The position numbers and the translations under genes were made by a program. Shown here piece after piece: positions 1 through 11,205 of a stretch of 64,000 nt of DNA (position 1 is the first letter of the stretch; every line of letters begins with the position of its first letter). Origin of the DNA: Patiriisocius marinistellae (GTDB lineage Bacteria > Bacteroidota > Bacteroidia > Flavobacteriales > Flavobacteriaceae); contig NZ_BKCF01000001.1 of assembly GCF_009014635.1 (NCBI RefSeq), positions 186,001 to 250,000 of the forward strand, in the 5' to 3' direction. The notes under the pieces were generated by a model that did no database searches, was not told the DNA's origin, and saw nothing but the letters and a program-made list of their open reading frames with translations.

Positions 1-597
1 TCTTAATTTATCTGCTCTGCTTGATCTCTTAGTATCAACTATTTTCCCACTATTTCTAACAATTACTGCTTCTCCTCGTAAATTTGTAACACCAAGTACA
101 CCAGCTTTTTTAATTGTTGTAGCAAGCGCTTCGTTTGATTGGTTTACTGAGTCAACAACTTTAATTGTTTCTGTCAGCACGTTAGTTGTACTATCACGCT
201 CAACAGCAAGTCTTTGGTTTGCTATAATTAAACTATCTGCCCTTTTAAAGAGCGTTTTTCGCTCGGCTTTCAGTCTTCCAATTTCAACTTTATAACGTTG
301 AATTAATGATGCATTTGCTTCAGAATCTTTAACCGAATCTAACAACACAACAATTCTTTCTCTCGCTGCAAGTAAATCTTTATCCTTTAATTCATTATCT
401 TGAATAATATCATTGTAGTTTGCAATAAGGTCTTCAAGTTCAGTTTCAACATTAGCTTTTTGTACCTCGAGAGCGGTAACTGTGTCACTACTGTCTTGGT
501 AAAGTATAAAAGTGTAAACTGCAAGTCCTATTAATAATAACGTAAGAACGCCAATGAGCACTTTAAAGCGTGTATTATTTTTAGTTTCGTCTGTCAT
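1..597 (-). CDS. Membrane-anchored coiled-coil protein, partial (C-terminus outside window)
   Basis: The minus strand is open from an ATG at 597 to the window edge (199 codons, no stop), so the C-terminus is missing. A short charged N-terminus is followed by one hydrophobic segment at about residues 13-33, then a long charged region rich in Glu, Lys, Leu and Asp (about 37-150) that looks like a coiled coil. A Gly/Val-rich segment follows (VLGVTNLRG). This suggests a single-pass protein with a periplasmic coiled coil. I recognise no catalytic domain. The gene is divergent from comF, with 77 bases between. Function unknown. Confidence 0.75.
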   Translation of the reverse strand, partial: MTDETKNNTRFKVLIGVLTLLLIGLAVYTFILYQDSSDTVTALEVQKANVETELEDLIANYNDIIQDNELKDKDLLAARERIVVLLDSVKDSEANASLIQRYKVEIGRLKAERKTLFKRADSLIIANQRLAVERDSTTNVLTETIKVVDSVNQSNEALATTIKKAGVLGVTNLRGEAVIVRNSGKIVDTKRSSRADKLR

Positions 598-674
598 TAG
601 TGGTTATTTATATAGTTGTTGCGGCCAAATGTAATGTGTTTAAAAAAAACAAACTCCAAAAGAAATTATAAAAT

Positions 675-1355
675 ATGATTGCAGATGTGTTAAATATCTT
701 ATTCCCAAAAACTTGCAATGGATGCAACAGTGCTATTTCTAGCTCAGAAAAGGTAATTTGTGTTAAATGCAGGCATAATTTGCCTCTTTTTCAGCAACAA
801 TATGCTGGTGAGAATTCAATAAAAAATATTTTTTATGGAAGAATTCCAGTAGTTCATGCAACTGCTCTTTTAAAGTTTGAAAAACAAAGTATTGTTCAAG
901 AATTAATGCACAATTTAAAATACCGCAAACAAGAAGATATTAGCGCTTTCTTTGGTGCATGGTTAGGAGAAAAATTGAGTGCATTAAATGATTATAAAGA
1001 TATTGATGTTGTAATACCAGTACCAATCCACAAAACAAAAAAAAGAGAACGAGGTTACAACCAAGTATCTGGGTTTGGTAGCGAAATAGCAAAAGCTCTT
1101 TCTATTACCTTTCATGAAGATGTATTATTAAAAACAGCAAATACAAAAACGCAAGTTTTTAAAGGAAGATTGAAAAGAATGGAAACAGCTCAAACGCTAA
1201 CTATTAAAAACTCACATCTTATTAAAAATAAACACATTCTACTAGTTGATGATATTATTACAACGGGTGCAACATTAGAGAACTGCGCGTTACAATTATT
1301 AAAGATACCAAATACAAAAATTAGTTTTGCTGCTATTGCAATGACAATCTCATAA
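675..1355 (+). CDS. comF: ComF family phosphoribosyltransferase-like protein
   Basis: The 226-residue product has an N-terminal zinc-ribbon (Cys14, Cys17, Cys29, Cys32) and a C-terminal type I phosphoribosyltransferase fold with the PRPP-binding loop ILLVDDIITTGAT at about residues 188-200. A conserved VIPVPIHKTKKRERGYNQ segment lies mid-protein. This is the ComF/GntX layout and length. ComF proteins support uptake of transforming DNA in naturally competent bacteria, but the fold is also kept in non-competent ones, so competence is only a possibility. It stands alone on the plus strand, before an Ig-like lipoprotein gene. Confidence 0.9.
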   Translation: MIADVLNILFPKTCNGCNSAISSSEKVICVKCRHNLPLFQQQYAGENSIKNIFYGRIPVVHATALLKFEKQSIVQELMHNLKYRKQEDISAFFGAWLGEKLSALNDYKDIDVVIPVPIHKTKKRERGYNQVSGFGSEIAKALSITFHEDVLLKTANTKTQVFKGRLKRMETAQTLTIKNSHLIKNKHILLVDDIITTGATLENCALQLLKIPNTKISFAAIAMTIS

Positions 1356-1428
1356 CCACAATAAACTCATAAAACAAATGCTATAATTTGTACAATTTAT
1401 TTTAACGTCTCAACACTAAAAGTTTCCT

Positions 1429-1436
1429 TATTTTTG
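1429..1436 (+). promoter_or_regulatory. Bacteroidota -7 promoter element
   Basis: TATTTTTG matches the Bacteroidota -7 consensus TAnnTTTG and lies 25 bases before the GTG start of the Ig-like lipoprotein gene. No good -33 TTTG is seen at the expected spacing, so this is a partial match. Confidence 0.4.
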
Positions 1437-1461
1437 TCTTGAAAATTTTAGTTCTATCTCT

Positions 1462-3066
1462 GTGAAAATACGTTTCCTTTATATTTCGATATTACTCCTT
1501 TTTATGCTTTCTTTTGTCGATTGCGCAAAAAAGGGACGCCCTAGTGGAGGTGTGAGAGACAGTATTCCTCCTATAATTACAAGAAGTTTTCCAGAAAATT
1601 TTACAACAAGTTTTTCTGAAAATGAAATTAGAATCACTTTTGATGAGTATGTAAAACTTAAGGACATTAATAAGGAGCTTATTATTTCGCCACCCTTAAA
1701 ATACCCACCAATAATTACTCCCACAAACGTTTCAAAAACGGTACGGATTAAAATACTTGATACACTTAGAGAGAACACAACCTATTCTTTCAATTTTGGT
1801 AATAGTATTTTAGATAACAATGAAGGCAATATATTTCCCAATTATAAATATGTTATATCCACTGGAACTTTTATTGATAGCTTAAAATTAAAAGGAACAG
1901 TCACAGACGCATTACTTGCAGAAACTAAAAATCCTACAGCAATTTTATTATACGAAATTGATGAAAACTATAATGATTCTATCATTTTTAATGAAAAACC
2001 AAACTACATCACAACCACCATTAATGAAAGTAATAACTTTGAGTTAACTAATATCAAAGAAGGTGTCTATCAATTAATTGCATTAAAAGAGACTACAAAT
2101 AATTATACCTTTCAACCAGATACAGATAAAATTGCATTCTATCCTACCCCTATCTCTATTCCAACAGATAGCACTTTTGAATTAAAACTTTTTAAAGAAA
2201 TTGTAGCTTTTAAACCCTCAAGACCCAAATTAGAAAGCAAGAACAGAATTAGTTTTGGTTACAATGGTAATGGGGATAGTTTACAAATCAAACTTCTTTC
2301 TGAAATGCCAAAAGAATTTGAATCAATTGTTTTGAAGCAACAAAATAAAGACACCCTCAACTACTGGTTTAAACCCGAAGTTACACAAGACTCATTAGTA
2401 TTTGAAACAAAACACAAAACACAACGAGATACTTTTACGGTACGTATGCGTGAGTTATTTGCAGACTCAATACAATTAACACCAAAATTTGTAGGTGCAG
2501 TTGCTCAAAGAGATACGCTAGAGATACAATCTAGCACCCCCTTAATTAAATTAAATGATTCATTAATCTCAATTATTAATAAAGATAGCCTAGCTGTAGC
2601 ATTTACTTCTCGCATACATCGAAAAACAAATAATGCACAAATTATTTTTCCAAAAACAGAAGAAGATAATTATAGTGTAACTATGCTTAAAGGCGCTTTA
2701 GTAGACTTTTTTCAAAACGAGAGTGATTCAATTGTTTTTAAACAAGTTGTAAAACCAGTATCAGATTTTTCGACCTTAACCCTTAACCTTGTAAATGTTG
2801 ATGAATATCCAATAATTGCACAACTGGTAAACGAAAAGTTTGAGGTAATTGATAAGATATATTTGACAGAGAATAAACCTATCTATTTTGAATACATCAA
2901 ACCTGGTAATTATTTTATCCGCTTATTATTTGATTCTAATAATAATAAAAAATGGGACACTGGTAATTTTCTATTAAAAACTGCCCCCGAAAAAGTAGTC
3001 TATTATCCAACTAAAATTGAACTTCGACCTAATTGGAGCTGGAATGAAACATTTATATTAGAGTAA
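1462..3066 (+). CDS. Ig-like (SbsA/Big_5 type) domain lipoprotein
   Basis: The 534-residue protein starts at GTG; the signal peptide (hydrophobic residues 7-19, Cys21 as candidate lipid site) begins right there. Residues about 32-135 look like an SbsA-type Ig domain (Big_5): the stretch IPPIITRSFPENFTTSFSEN followed by an ITFDEYVKL strand. The rest is beta-rich, and near the end FDSNNNKKWDTGNF resembles a calcium-binding or SpaA-like beta domain. Homologues are widespread uncharacterised Bacteroidota cell-envelope lipoproteins. The last 14 bases overlap the convergent amidase gene. Confidence 0.8.
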   Translation: MKIRFLYISILLLFMLSFVDCAKKGRPSGGVRDSIPPIITRSFPENFTTSFSENEIRITFDEYVKLKDINKELIISPPLKYPPIITPTNVSKTVRIKILDTLRENTTYSFNFGNSILDNNEGNIFPNYKYVISTGTFIDSLKLKGTVTDALLAETKNPTAILLYEIDENYNDSIIFNEKPNYITTTINESNNFELTNIKEGVYQLIALKETTNNYTFQPDTDKIAFYPTPISIPTDSTFELKLFKEIVAFKPSRPKLESKNRISFGYNGNGDSLQIKLLSEMPKEFESIVLKQQNKDTLNYWFKPEVTQDSLVFETKHKTQRDTFTVRMRELFADSIQLTPKFVGAVAQRDTLEIQSSTPLIKLNDSLISIINKDSLAVAFTSRIHRKTNNAQIIFPKTEEDNYSVTMLKGALVDFFQNESDSIVFKQVVKPVSDFSTLTLNLVNVDEYPIIAQLVNEKFEVIDKIYLTENKPIYFEYIKPGNYFIRLLFDSNNNKKWDTGNFLLKTAPEKVVYYPTKIELRPNWSWNETFILE

Positions 3067-3832
3067 AACTATCTGCGTCATTTAAAAAATTAAGATGCTT
3101 TCTATTGGTACTAATGTGGTTTTTTGAGAGTGTAACTGTTTGATGAAATTCCCGTTCAAAATCTGGTGTAGAAATTAAATTTCCTAACACATCATAAACA
3201 GCAGAATGCCCCGTATATTGATGACCGTTACCGTCTAGACCCGTTCTATTTACACCCACACAATAACTCATGTTTTCAATAGCACGAGCTTTAAGCAAGG
3301 TATCCCAAGCATTTATGCGCTTTTCCGGCCAATTTGCTACGTACAATAACAAATCATAATTTTGTGTATTCCTTGCCCAAACAGGAAATCGCAAATCGTA
3401 ACAGATTAATGGATTAATTTTAAACCCTTTATAATCAATAATATTTTGCGTCAATCCAGCTGTGAAAACCTTATGCTCCCCCGCTAATGTAAATGTATGT
3501 TTCTTATCATAAACTTTAAAAGTTCCATCAGGAAACACAAAGAAAAGGCGATTATAATAATAAGCACTCTCTTTAATTATTATACTTCCCGTTATGGCAA
3601 TGTTCTTTTTTATAGCTTTTTCTTGCAACCATTTTAAAGTTGGTCCATTTATTTCTTCGGCTAATTCCTCAGCGTTCATTGAAAAACCTGTAGTAAACAT
3701 TTCGGGCAGAACAATTAGATCTGTTTTTTCATTAATGGTTTCAATTACTTCGGAAAAGTGCTCCAAATTAGCAACAGGGTTTTCCCAATATAAATGGGAT
3801 TGAATGATTGTAACCTTCAATGTTTGTTCCAT
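3053..3832 (-). CDS. Nitrilase-superfamily omega-amidase (YafV type)
   Basis: The 259-residue protein carries the nitrilase catalytic triad: Glu44 (LPEMFTTGF), Lys110 (YDKKHTF) and Cys144 (LICYDLRFP). The Trp in VANWPEKR and the compact length fit the YafV/Nit2 omega-amidase branch. That branch hydrolyses 2-oxoglutaramate or 2-oxosuccinamate, the by-products of glutamine or asparagine transaminases. A methionine/glutamine-type aminotransferase lies on the same strand at 6796-7929, as expected for a transamination-amidase pair, but katG and an ankyrin gene sit between them. The 3' end overlaps the convergent lipoprotein gene by 14 bases. Confidence 0.87.
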   Translation of the reverse strand: MEQTLKVTIIQSHLYWENPVANLEHFSEVIETINEKTDLIVLPEMFTTGFSMNAEELAEEINGPTLKWLQEKAIKKNIAITGSIIIKESAYYYNRLFFVFPDGTFKVYDKKHTFTLAGEHKVFTAGLTQNIIDYKGFKINPLICYDLRFPVWARNTQNYDLLLYVANWPEKRINAWDTLLKARAIENMSYCVGVNRTGLDGNGHQYTGHSAVYDVLGNLISTPDFEREFHQTVTLSKNHISTNRKHLNFLNDADSFTLI

Positions 3833-3856
3833 AATAATTTGTAAAATTTTTAGCTA

Positions 3857-3866
3857 ATTTCCGAAG
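3857..3866 (+). repeat. ATTTCCGAAG dispersed motif
   Basis: Exact copy between the ankyrin and amidase genes. One of the intergenic occurrences discussed in the findings. Confidence 0.55.
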
Positions 3867-3880
3867 TCGTTAAAAGTATT

Positions 3881-4348
3881 TTATCTCAAAAGATCAACTA
3901 AAATTTTATTACCCTGCATTACTGCATGATCCTTAGCAGTATTGCCTTTGTCATCTTTAATTGATGTATCTGCTCCATTTGACAATAACATTTTTACGAT
4001 TGCTGCACGATTAAATGTGGTAGCAAAAATGAGTGCAGTTGCACCATTAAAATTAGTTTTATTGACATCTGCTCCATGTGCCATCAAAATAGCTGCAATT
4101 TCATCAAAACCCTTAAAACAAACACCCATTAAGGCTGTATTACCAGAGGCATCTTGCATATCTATGTCTTGGTTATGTTTTAAAATTTCTTCGGCAATAT
4201 CATTGTATCCATAATAGGTAGCTAACAATAAAGGTGTTGAGCCTCTATTGTCTTTTGTTGAAACTACGGTGGGGTCATTATTTAAAATTTCGGCGACTGC
4301 CTGCAAATTTTCTTCTCTAATAGCGGTAAAAAGGGCTTCTTTGGTCAT
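3881..4348 (-). CDS. Ankyrin-repeat protein associated with catalase
   Basis: The 155-residue protein consists almost wholly of four to five ankyrin repeats, with units such as GSTPLLLATYYGYNDIAEEI, GNTALMGVCFKGFDEIAAIL and GATALIFATTFNRAAIVKML. No signal peptide is seen, so it is probably cytosolic. It lies 65 bases downstream of katG on the same strand, with a hairpin terminator between. Small ankyrin proteins next to catalase genes are known; AnkB of Pseudomonas aeruginosa, encoded with KatB, is needed for full catalase activity. By analogy it may assist KatG. That role is inferred from position only. Confidence 0.85.
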   Translation of the reverse strand: MTKEALFTAIREENLQAVAEILNNDPTVVSTKDNRGSTPLLLATYYGYNDIAEEILKHNQDIDMQDASGNTALMGVCFKGFDEIAAILMAHGADVNKTNFNGATALIFATTFNRAAIVKMLLSNGADTSIKDDKGNTAKDHAVMQGNKILVDLLR

Positions 4349-4367
4349 GGTATAAAATTAAATAAGA

Positions 4368-4391
4368 AAGCAACACCTAACGGTGTTGCTT
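4368..4391 (-). terminator. Hairpin between katG and ankyrin gene
   Basis: Perfect 10-bp inverted repeat AAGCAACACC / GGTGTTGCTT (4368-4377 and 4382-4391) with a 4-base loop. On the minus strand it is followed by a T-rich tract. It likely ends or attenuates katG transcripts before the ankyrin gene. Confidence 0.7.
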
Positions 4392-4413
4392 AACATTTAT
4401 TTATCAAAATAAA

Positions 4414-6663
<2,250 letters not shown>

Positions 6664-6795
6664 TTAATTAATTAGGTTTAATTTTTAAGAAAATAAAAAT
6701 AAAGATTCTTTAAAGGTTTATTTACTATAGTTCATTGTATGTAATAATCTAGTGATTGATAAAAGCTATACTCAACAGCTCCATATATAAGATTA

Positions 6796-7929
6796 TCAAA
6801 TCCTGTTTAAAATTGCTGCAGCTTCATTTAAGGTTACTTCTGTTTTTGCGAAGCATACGCGTATTTGTTTAAAATCCTCTTTATTAGCGTTAAATACTGA
6901 TGTTGGTATTGTTGCAACTCCGTATTCTTTTGTTAGATTTTCTGCAAATATGATATCGCTTTCTTCGGAAATATTACTATAATCTAGTAGTTGAAAATAG
7001 GTGCCCTGAGACGGAATTATTTTAAACCTTGATAATTTCAGCTTTGCTATAAAATAATCCCTTTTTTGTTGGTAAAAACCAGGTAAATCCAAATAATGCG
7101 ACGGTGTTTTGAGGTATTCTGAAAGGGCTAATTGCATAGGGTGATTAACACAAAAAACATTGTACTGATGTACTTTTTGAAACTCTTTCATCAAATTTTG
7201 TGGAGCAAGGCAATACCCTAATTTCCATCCCGTATTGTGGAACGTTTTGCCAAAAGATGCTATTATGAATGTTCTTTTTGAAAGTGCTTCAAATTTAGCA
7301 GCACTTTGATGATTGTTACCGTCAAAAATAATGTGCTCATATACTTCATCACTAATAACAAAAAGATTTTTCTCTTCTGAAATTTGCTGCAATTGTAACA
7401 TATCGTTTTCAGAAAAAAGCATTCCACTAGGATTATGTGGACTGTTAACGATTATCATTTTTGTATTTCTGGAAATTTTATCTCGCACTTTATCCCAGTC
7501 TGGTTGATATGTAGGTGATTGTAATTGAATATATCTAACTATTCCACCAAAAAGCTCAATAGTTGGCGCATAACAATCGTATGCAGGTGTAAAAATGATG
7601 ACTTCATCACCTTTTGAAATAGTAGCTGCGATGGCAGTGAAAATTGCTTGGGTAGCTCCTGCTGTTATTGTAATTTCATTAGATGGGTTATATGCTTTAT
7701 TATAAAGTTTCTTTACTTTATGCGCGATGGTTTCACGCAAAGAAATAGCTCCTGCCATGGGTGCATATTGATTATTACCTTCAATCATTGCTTTATTTAC
7801 AAGCGAAATAAGTTTAGGATCACTAGGGAAATTAGGAAATCCTTGAGAGAGATTTATAGCATCATAATCTAAAGCCATTTTACTCATTATTGAAAATATA
7901 GAAATTGCGATTTCAGGCAGTTTTGACAT
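6796..7929 (-). CDS. Methionine/glutamine-type PLP aminotransferase (YbdL-like)
   Basis: The 377-residue class I aminotransferase has the PLP-binding Lys228 in SFGKTFHNTGWK, Asp194 in VISDEVYEH, the NSPHNPSG motif at about 162-169 and the N-terminal INLSQGFPNFP typical of kynurenine/glutamine transaminase and YbdL-type methionine aminotransferases. It would move the amino group of methionine, glutamine or aromatic residues to 2-oxoacids. This fits methionine salvage together with the omega-amidase at 3053-3832, from which it is separated by katG and the ankyrin gene. The preferred substrate cannot be read from sequence. Confidence 0.9.
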   Translation of the reverse strand: MSKLPEIAISIFSIMSKMALDYDAINLSQGFPNFPSDPKLISLVNKAMIEGNNQYAPMAGAISLRETIAHKVKKLYNKAYNPSNEITITAGATQAIFTAIAATISKGDEVIIFTPAYDCYAPTIELFGGIVRYIQLQSPTYQPDWDKVRDKISRNTKMIIVNSPHNPSGMLFSENDMLQLQQISEEKNLFVISDEVYEHIIFDGNNHQSAAKFEALSKRTFIIASFGKTFHNTGWKLGYCLAPQNLMKEFQKVHQYNVFCVNHPMQLALSEYLKTPSHYLDLPGFYQQKRDYFIAKLKLSRFKIIPSQGTYFQLLDYSNISEESDIIFAENLTKEYGVATIPTSVFNANKEDFKQIRVCFAKTEVTLNEAAAILNRI

Positions 7930-8046
7930 GATTATTTGCGAAATATGTGATAAAAGACAAAATTTAATCTATATGAGTTAAATTAAACACGCTAATATAG
8001 TGAATATTCATATCTTGCACACTGTTTGAAATATGTATCCCCAAAT

Positions 8047-10278
8047 ATGAAATTTCTCCCCTACTTAGTTCTATGTTTTGCGTTCTCAATTTCTTGTTAT
8101 GCACAACAAAAAGATGTTGACTCATTACAAAAAAGACAAGAAACAATTCAACGAATTGAAAAATTACTGGACTCATCTGAATATTATTATCAAAGAGGAA
8201 GCTATTCACGCTCTTTAAAAGTAAATATTGCCATCGTTGAGCTTGCAATATCAATTAAAGACTCTAATAATATTTACAAAGGTTATCGTTATCTTGGTTA
8301 TGATTATCTTATGATGAATGATACTCTTTTGACAAAAGAAAGTTTTATCAATGCAAAAAATGTTGTTCAAGACGGTAATGAACTAAGTACAAAAGCTGAG
8401 AATCAAATGGATTTAGCAAATCTATATTCTAGCGCATATGGCAATTTTGAAAAAGCTATTGAATATCACAAAAACTCTATTTCACTTTACAAAAAATCTA
8501 AGGATTCTGTAGGCTTAGCAAAGGCCTATTATAATACTATTTTAACCTGTAATGACCTTAATCATATAAATGAAGGTTACGCATATTTAAAGCTATTTAA
8601 GTCTTTTAGAAAATTTCAGCCTGAAAATTACAATAAATCTATTGATAATCAATGGAGTTTATATTATCTGCATAACAAAGATTATACAAAAGCAAATGAA
8701 TATTCAAAGAGCGTGATTGAAGATTCTCTAGCTTCTGAATACCCTTTAGAACTATCTACTGCCTATAGAAATTACGCAAAAGGTTTAAACGCCATAGGGA
8801 ATTATAAAGATGCATATAAATACAGTATTAAACATCTTGAATTTCAAAAAGAGAATATGCAGGTGAGACAAGATGCTCAATCAAATGCTATTTCATCAAA
8901 ATTTCAAGTTGAACAGTATAAACGGCAAGCAGAAACAGAAAAAGAAAAAAGAAGGCTACAAGATCAAGTAGCTTCTAGCAATAATATTATCAAAAATTTT
9001 TTAATTATAGTATGCTTAATAGGTTTGTTTCTTTTCATTTCACTCTTTGTAGCTTACACAAAAAGACGTGAATTAAACAAAGCCCTTCAAATTAAAAACC
9101 AAGAATATCTTGAAGCCAAAAAAAAATCTGAACATTTATCTAAAGCTAAAAGCAAATTTTTCTCCACAGTAAGTCACGAGCTAAGAACTCCTCTATATGG
9201 TGTTATTGGTCTAAGCACAATTCTATTAGAGGATAAAAAGCTACAGTCGCATAAAAAAGATTTGAGTTCTTTAAAATTTTCTGCGGATTACCTATTAGCT
9301 CTTATCAACGATGTATTGCAAATAAATAAAATTGATTCAGATAATATTGATAATGATAAGGTTACTTTTAACACCCAAGATTTAATAAAAAATATTGTAG
9401 CCTCATTTGAGTACATGCGCATACAAAACAAGAATAAAATTGAAATCAATATAGATGATGAAGTTCCTAAAATGGTCTTTGGAAATGCAACACGATTGTC
9501 ACAAATTTTGATGAATATAATTGGAAATGCTTGCAAGTTTACTGAAAATGGAATTATAAAAATATCTATTAAACACATTGCAACAACGAATAAATCTGCT
9601 AGAATACGTTATTCAATAAGTGACAACGGAATAGGAATTGCAAAGGAAAAGCAAAAGTCAATTTTTGATGAGTTCACTCAAGTAGGAAATTTGCAATACA
9701 CCTATCAAGGCACGGGTCTTGGTCTTCCAATTGTAAAAAAACTTTTAAAATTATCAAATTCAAAAATTACTGTAGATAGTGAAATCAACAAAGGCGCAAC
9801 ATTTACTTTTGATCTTGATTTCAAAATAGTCTCTTCAATTGATGTTATAAAAGAAAAACCTTTAATTGACGTAAATTTTTTAAAAGGTAAAAAAATCCTC
9901 GTAGCAGAAGATAACCGTATCAACCAGATAGTAACAAAAAAAATCCTTGAGAAAAAGGAAATTTATTGTGTGGTAGTTGAAAATGGAAAAGAAGCTGTTA
10001 AGAAAGTTAAAAATGAAAAGTTTGATCTCATCTTAATGGACTTAAATATGCCAATTATGGATGGTTTTAAAGCAACCGTTTTAATAAGAAAATTCAATCC
10101 TAATATTCCTATTGTAGCATTAACTGCCGTTGAAATTGAAGAAGTTAGAAATGAAATTTATTTTGTAGGCATGAATGATATTATTATTAAACCGTACGAT
10201 ATAAATCAGTTTGTACAGACAATTGCAGAGAACATGATCAACCCTAAAAAAAATGCACAAAATAAAAAAGTCGTTTAA
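8047..10278 (+). CDS. TPR-containing hybrid sensor histidine kinase
   Basis: The chosen ATG at 8047 puts a clean signal peptide (MKFLPYLVLCFAFSISCYAQ) at the N-terminus; an in-frame TTG at 8026 would add seven unlikely residues. About 743 residues: periplasmic TPR-like helical repeats (about 35-270), one membrane helix (318-337), a short coiled coil, HisKA with phospho-acceptor His377 in SHELRTPL, a HATPase domain (N box NIIGNACKFTENG, G boxes DNGIGIA and GTGLGL), then a receiver domain with LVAEDNRIN, phospho-acceptor Asp in LILMDLNMPIMDG, Thr in ALTA and Lys in IKPYD. No DNA-binding output and no cognate regulator gene is adjacent, so the phosphate presumably passes to an unlinked partner. 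Ligand unknown. Confidence 0.93.
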   Translation: MKFLPYLVLCFAFSISCYAQQKDVDSLQKRQETIQRIEKLLDSSEYYYQRGSYSRSLKVNIAIVELAISIKDSNNIYKGYRYLGYDYLMMNDTLLTKESFINAKNVVQDGNELSTKAENQMDLANLYSSAYGNFEKAIEYHKNSISLYKKSKDSVGLAKAYYNTILTCNDLNHINEGYAYLKLFKSFRKFQPENYNKSIDNQWSLYYLHNKDYTKANEYSKSVIEDSLASEYPLELSTAYRNYAKGLNAIGNYKDAYKYSIKHLEFQKENMQVRQDAQSNAISSKFQVEQYKRQAETEKEKRRLQDQVASSNNIIKNFLIIVCLIGLFLFISLFVAYTKRRELNKALQIKNQEYLEAKKKSEHLSKAKSKFFSTVSHELRTPLYGVIGLSTILLEDKKLQSHKKDLSSLKFSADYLLALINDVLQINKIDSDNIDNDKVTFNTQDLIKNIVASFEYMRIQNKNKIEINIDDEVPKMVFGNATRLSQILMNIIGNACKFTENGIIKISIKHIATTNKSARIRYSISDNGIGIAKEKQKSIFDEFTQVGNLQYTYQGTGLGLPIVKKLLKLSNSKITVDSEINKGATFTFDLDFKIVSSIDVIKEKPLIDVNFLKGKKILVAEDNRINQIVTKKILEKKEIYCVVVENGKEAVKKVKNEKFDLILMDLNMPIMDGFKATVLIRKFNPNIPIVALTAVEIEEVRNEIYFVGMNDIIIKPYDINQFVQTIAENMINPKKNAQNKKVV

Positions 10279-10318
10279 TTGGGCTAATAATATCAGAGAT
10301 AAAATTCACAGTATTTCT

Positions 10319-10328
10319 CTTCGGAAAT
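10319..10328 (-). repeat. ATTTCCGAAG dispersed motif
   Basis: Exact copy, reading CTTCGGAAAT on the plus strand, just before the terminator that follows the hybrid kinase. Confidence 0.55.
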
Positions 10329-10338
10329 GTATTGATAT

Positions 10339-10375
10339 AAAAACCCTACATCATAATTTATGGTGTAGGGTTTTT
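10339..10375. terminator. Bidirectional terminator between hybrid kinase and sdhB
   Basis: A 12-bp stem AAAAACCCTACA / TGTAGGGTTTTT, extendable by three pairs including one wobble. A-tract on the left and T-tract on the right fit convergent termination of the kinase gene and sdhCAB. Confidence 0.85.
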
Positions 10376-10405
10376 ATTAATTTAAAATCTGTGTAAGTAA
10401 AAAAA

Positions 10406-11152
10406 CTACCCTTTTAAGCTTGCTGAAAGATATTCGCGATTCATTCTAGCTATATTTTCTAAAGAAATTCCTTTAGGGCATTCTACCTCACAAGCACCTG
10501 TGTTTGTACAGTTACCAAAACCTTCTTTATCCATCTGTTCAACCATGTTTAAAACACGTGTAGTAGCCTCCACTTGTCCTTGTGGTAACAACGCATATTG
10601 TGATACTTTTGCAGATGTAAACAACATTGCACTTGCATTTTTGCAGGCCGCAACACATGCTCCACAACCTATACAAGTTGCCGCGTAGAAAGCGTCATCT
10701 GCATTTTCCTTTTCAATAGGAATTGCATTTGCATCAATTGTGTTACCAGAGGTATTTACAGACACATAACCACCTGCTTGTTGAATTCTATCAAAAGAAG
10801 AACGATCAATCATTAAATCCTTAACAACTGGAAATGCTTTTGCTCTAAATGGCTCAATAGTAATTGTATCTCCATCATTGAACTTACGCATGTGTAATTG
10901 ACATGTTGTTACTAATCTATCTGGTCCATGAGGCTCTCCATTAATTTGTAATGAACAACTTCCACAAATTCCTTCACGACAATCGTGATCAAAAACTACG
11001 GGTTCATCACCTTTATTGATTAAATCTTCGTTCAACACGTCAAGCATTTCTAGGAAAGACATATCACCTTCTACGCCATCAATAGGATATGTTTGGATAC
11101 TTCCCTTAGAAGTTGCATCTGCTTGTCTCCAAATTTTTAAATTTAATTTCAT
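10406..11152 (-). CDS. sdhB: Succinate dehydrogenase / fumarate reductase iron-sulfur subunit
   Basis: The 248-residue protein has the plant-type [2Fe-2S] ligand set ([11 protein letters not shown], with a later Cys in VTTCQLH) in the N-terminal half. The two cysteine clusters for the [4Fe-4S] and [3Fe-4S] centres follow ([14 protein letters not shown] and [15 protein letters not shown]). It carries electrons from the SdhA flavin to the membrane quinone site. It is the last gene of sdhC-sdhA-sdhB, 53 bases after sdhA, and ends at a shared terminator. Confidence 0.97.
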   Translation of the reverse strand: MKLNLKIWRQADATSKGSIQTYPIDGVEGDMSFLEMLDVLNEDLINKGDEPVVFDHDCREGICGSCSLQINGEPHGPDRLVTTCQLHMRKFNDGDTITIEPFRAKAFPVVKDLMIDRSSFDRIQQAGGYVSVNTSGNTIDANAIPIEKENADDAFYAATCIGCGACVAACKNASAMLFTSAKVSQYALLPQGQVEATTRVLNMVEQMDKEGFGNCTNTGACEVECPKGISLENIARMNREYLSASLKG

Positions 11153-11205
11153 CTGTATGTTGTTTTTTAAGATGAATACAATGTTTTAAGACATTGTATT
11201 GTTTC

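Noticed and set aside
7964-8254. 96-codon minus-strand frame over the start of the hybrid kinase
   Set aside because: Antisense to a strong signal peptide and TPR region; no family resemblance.
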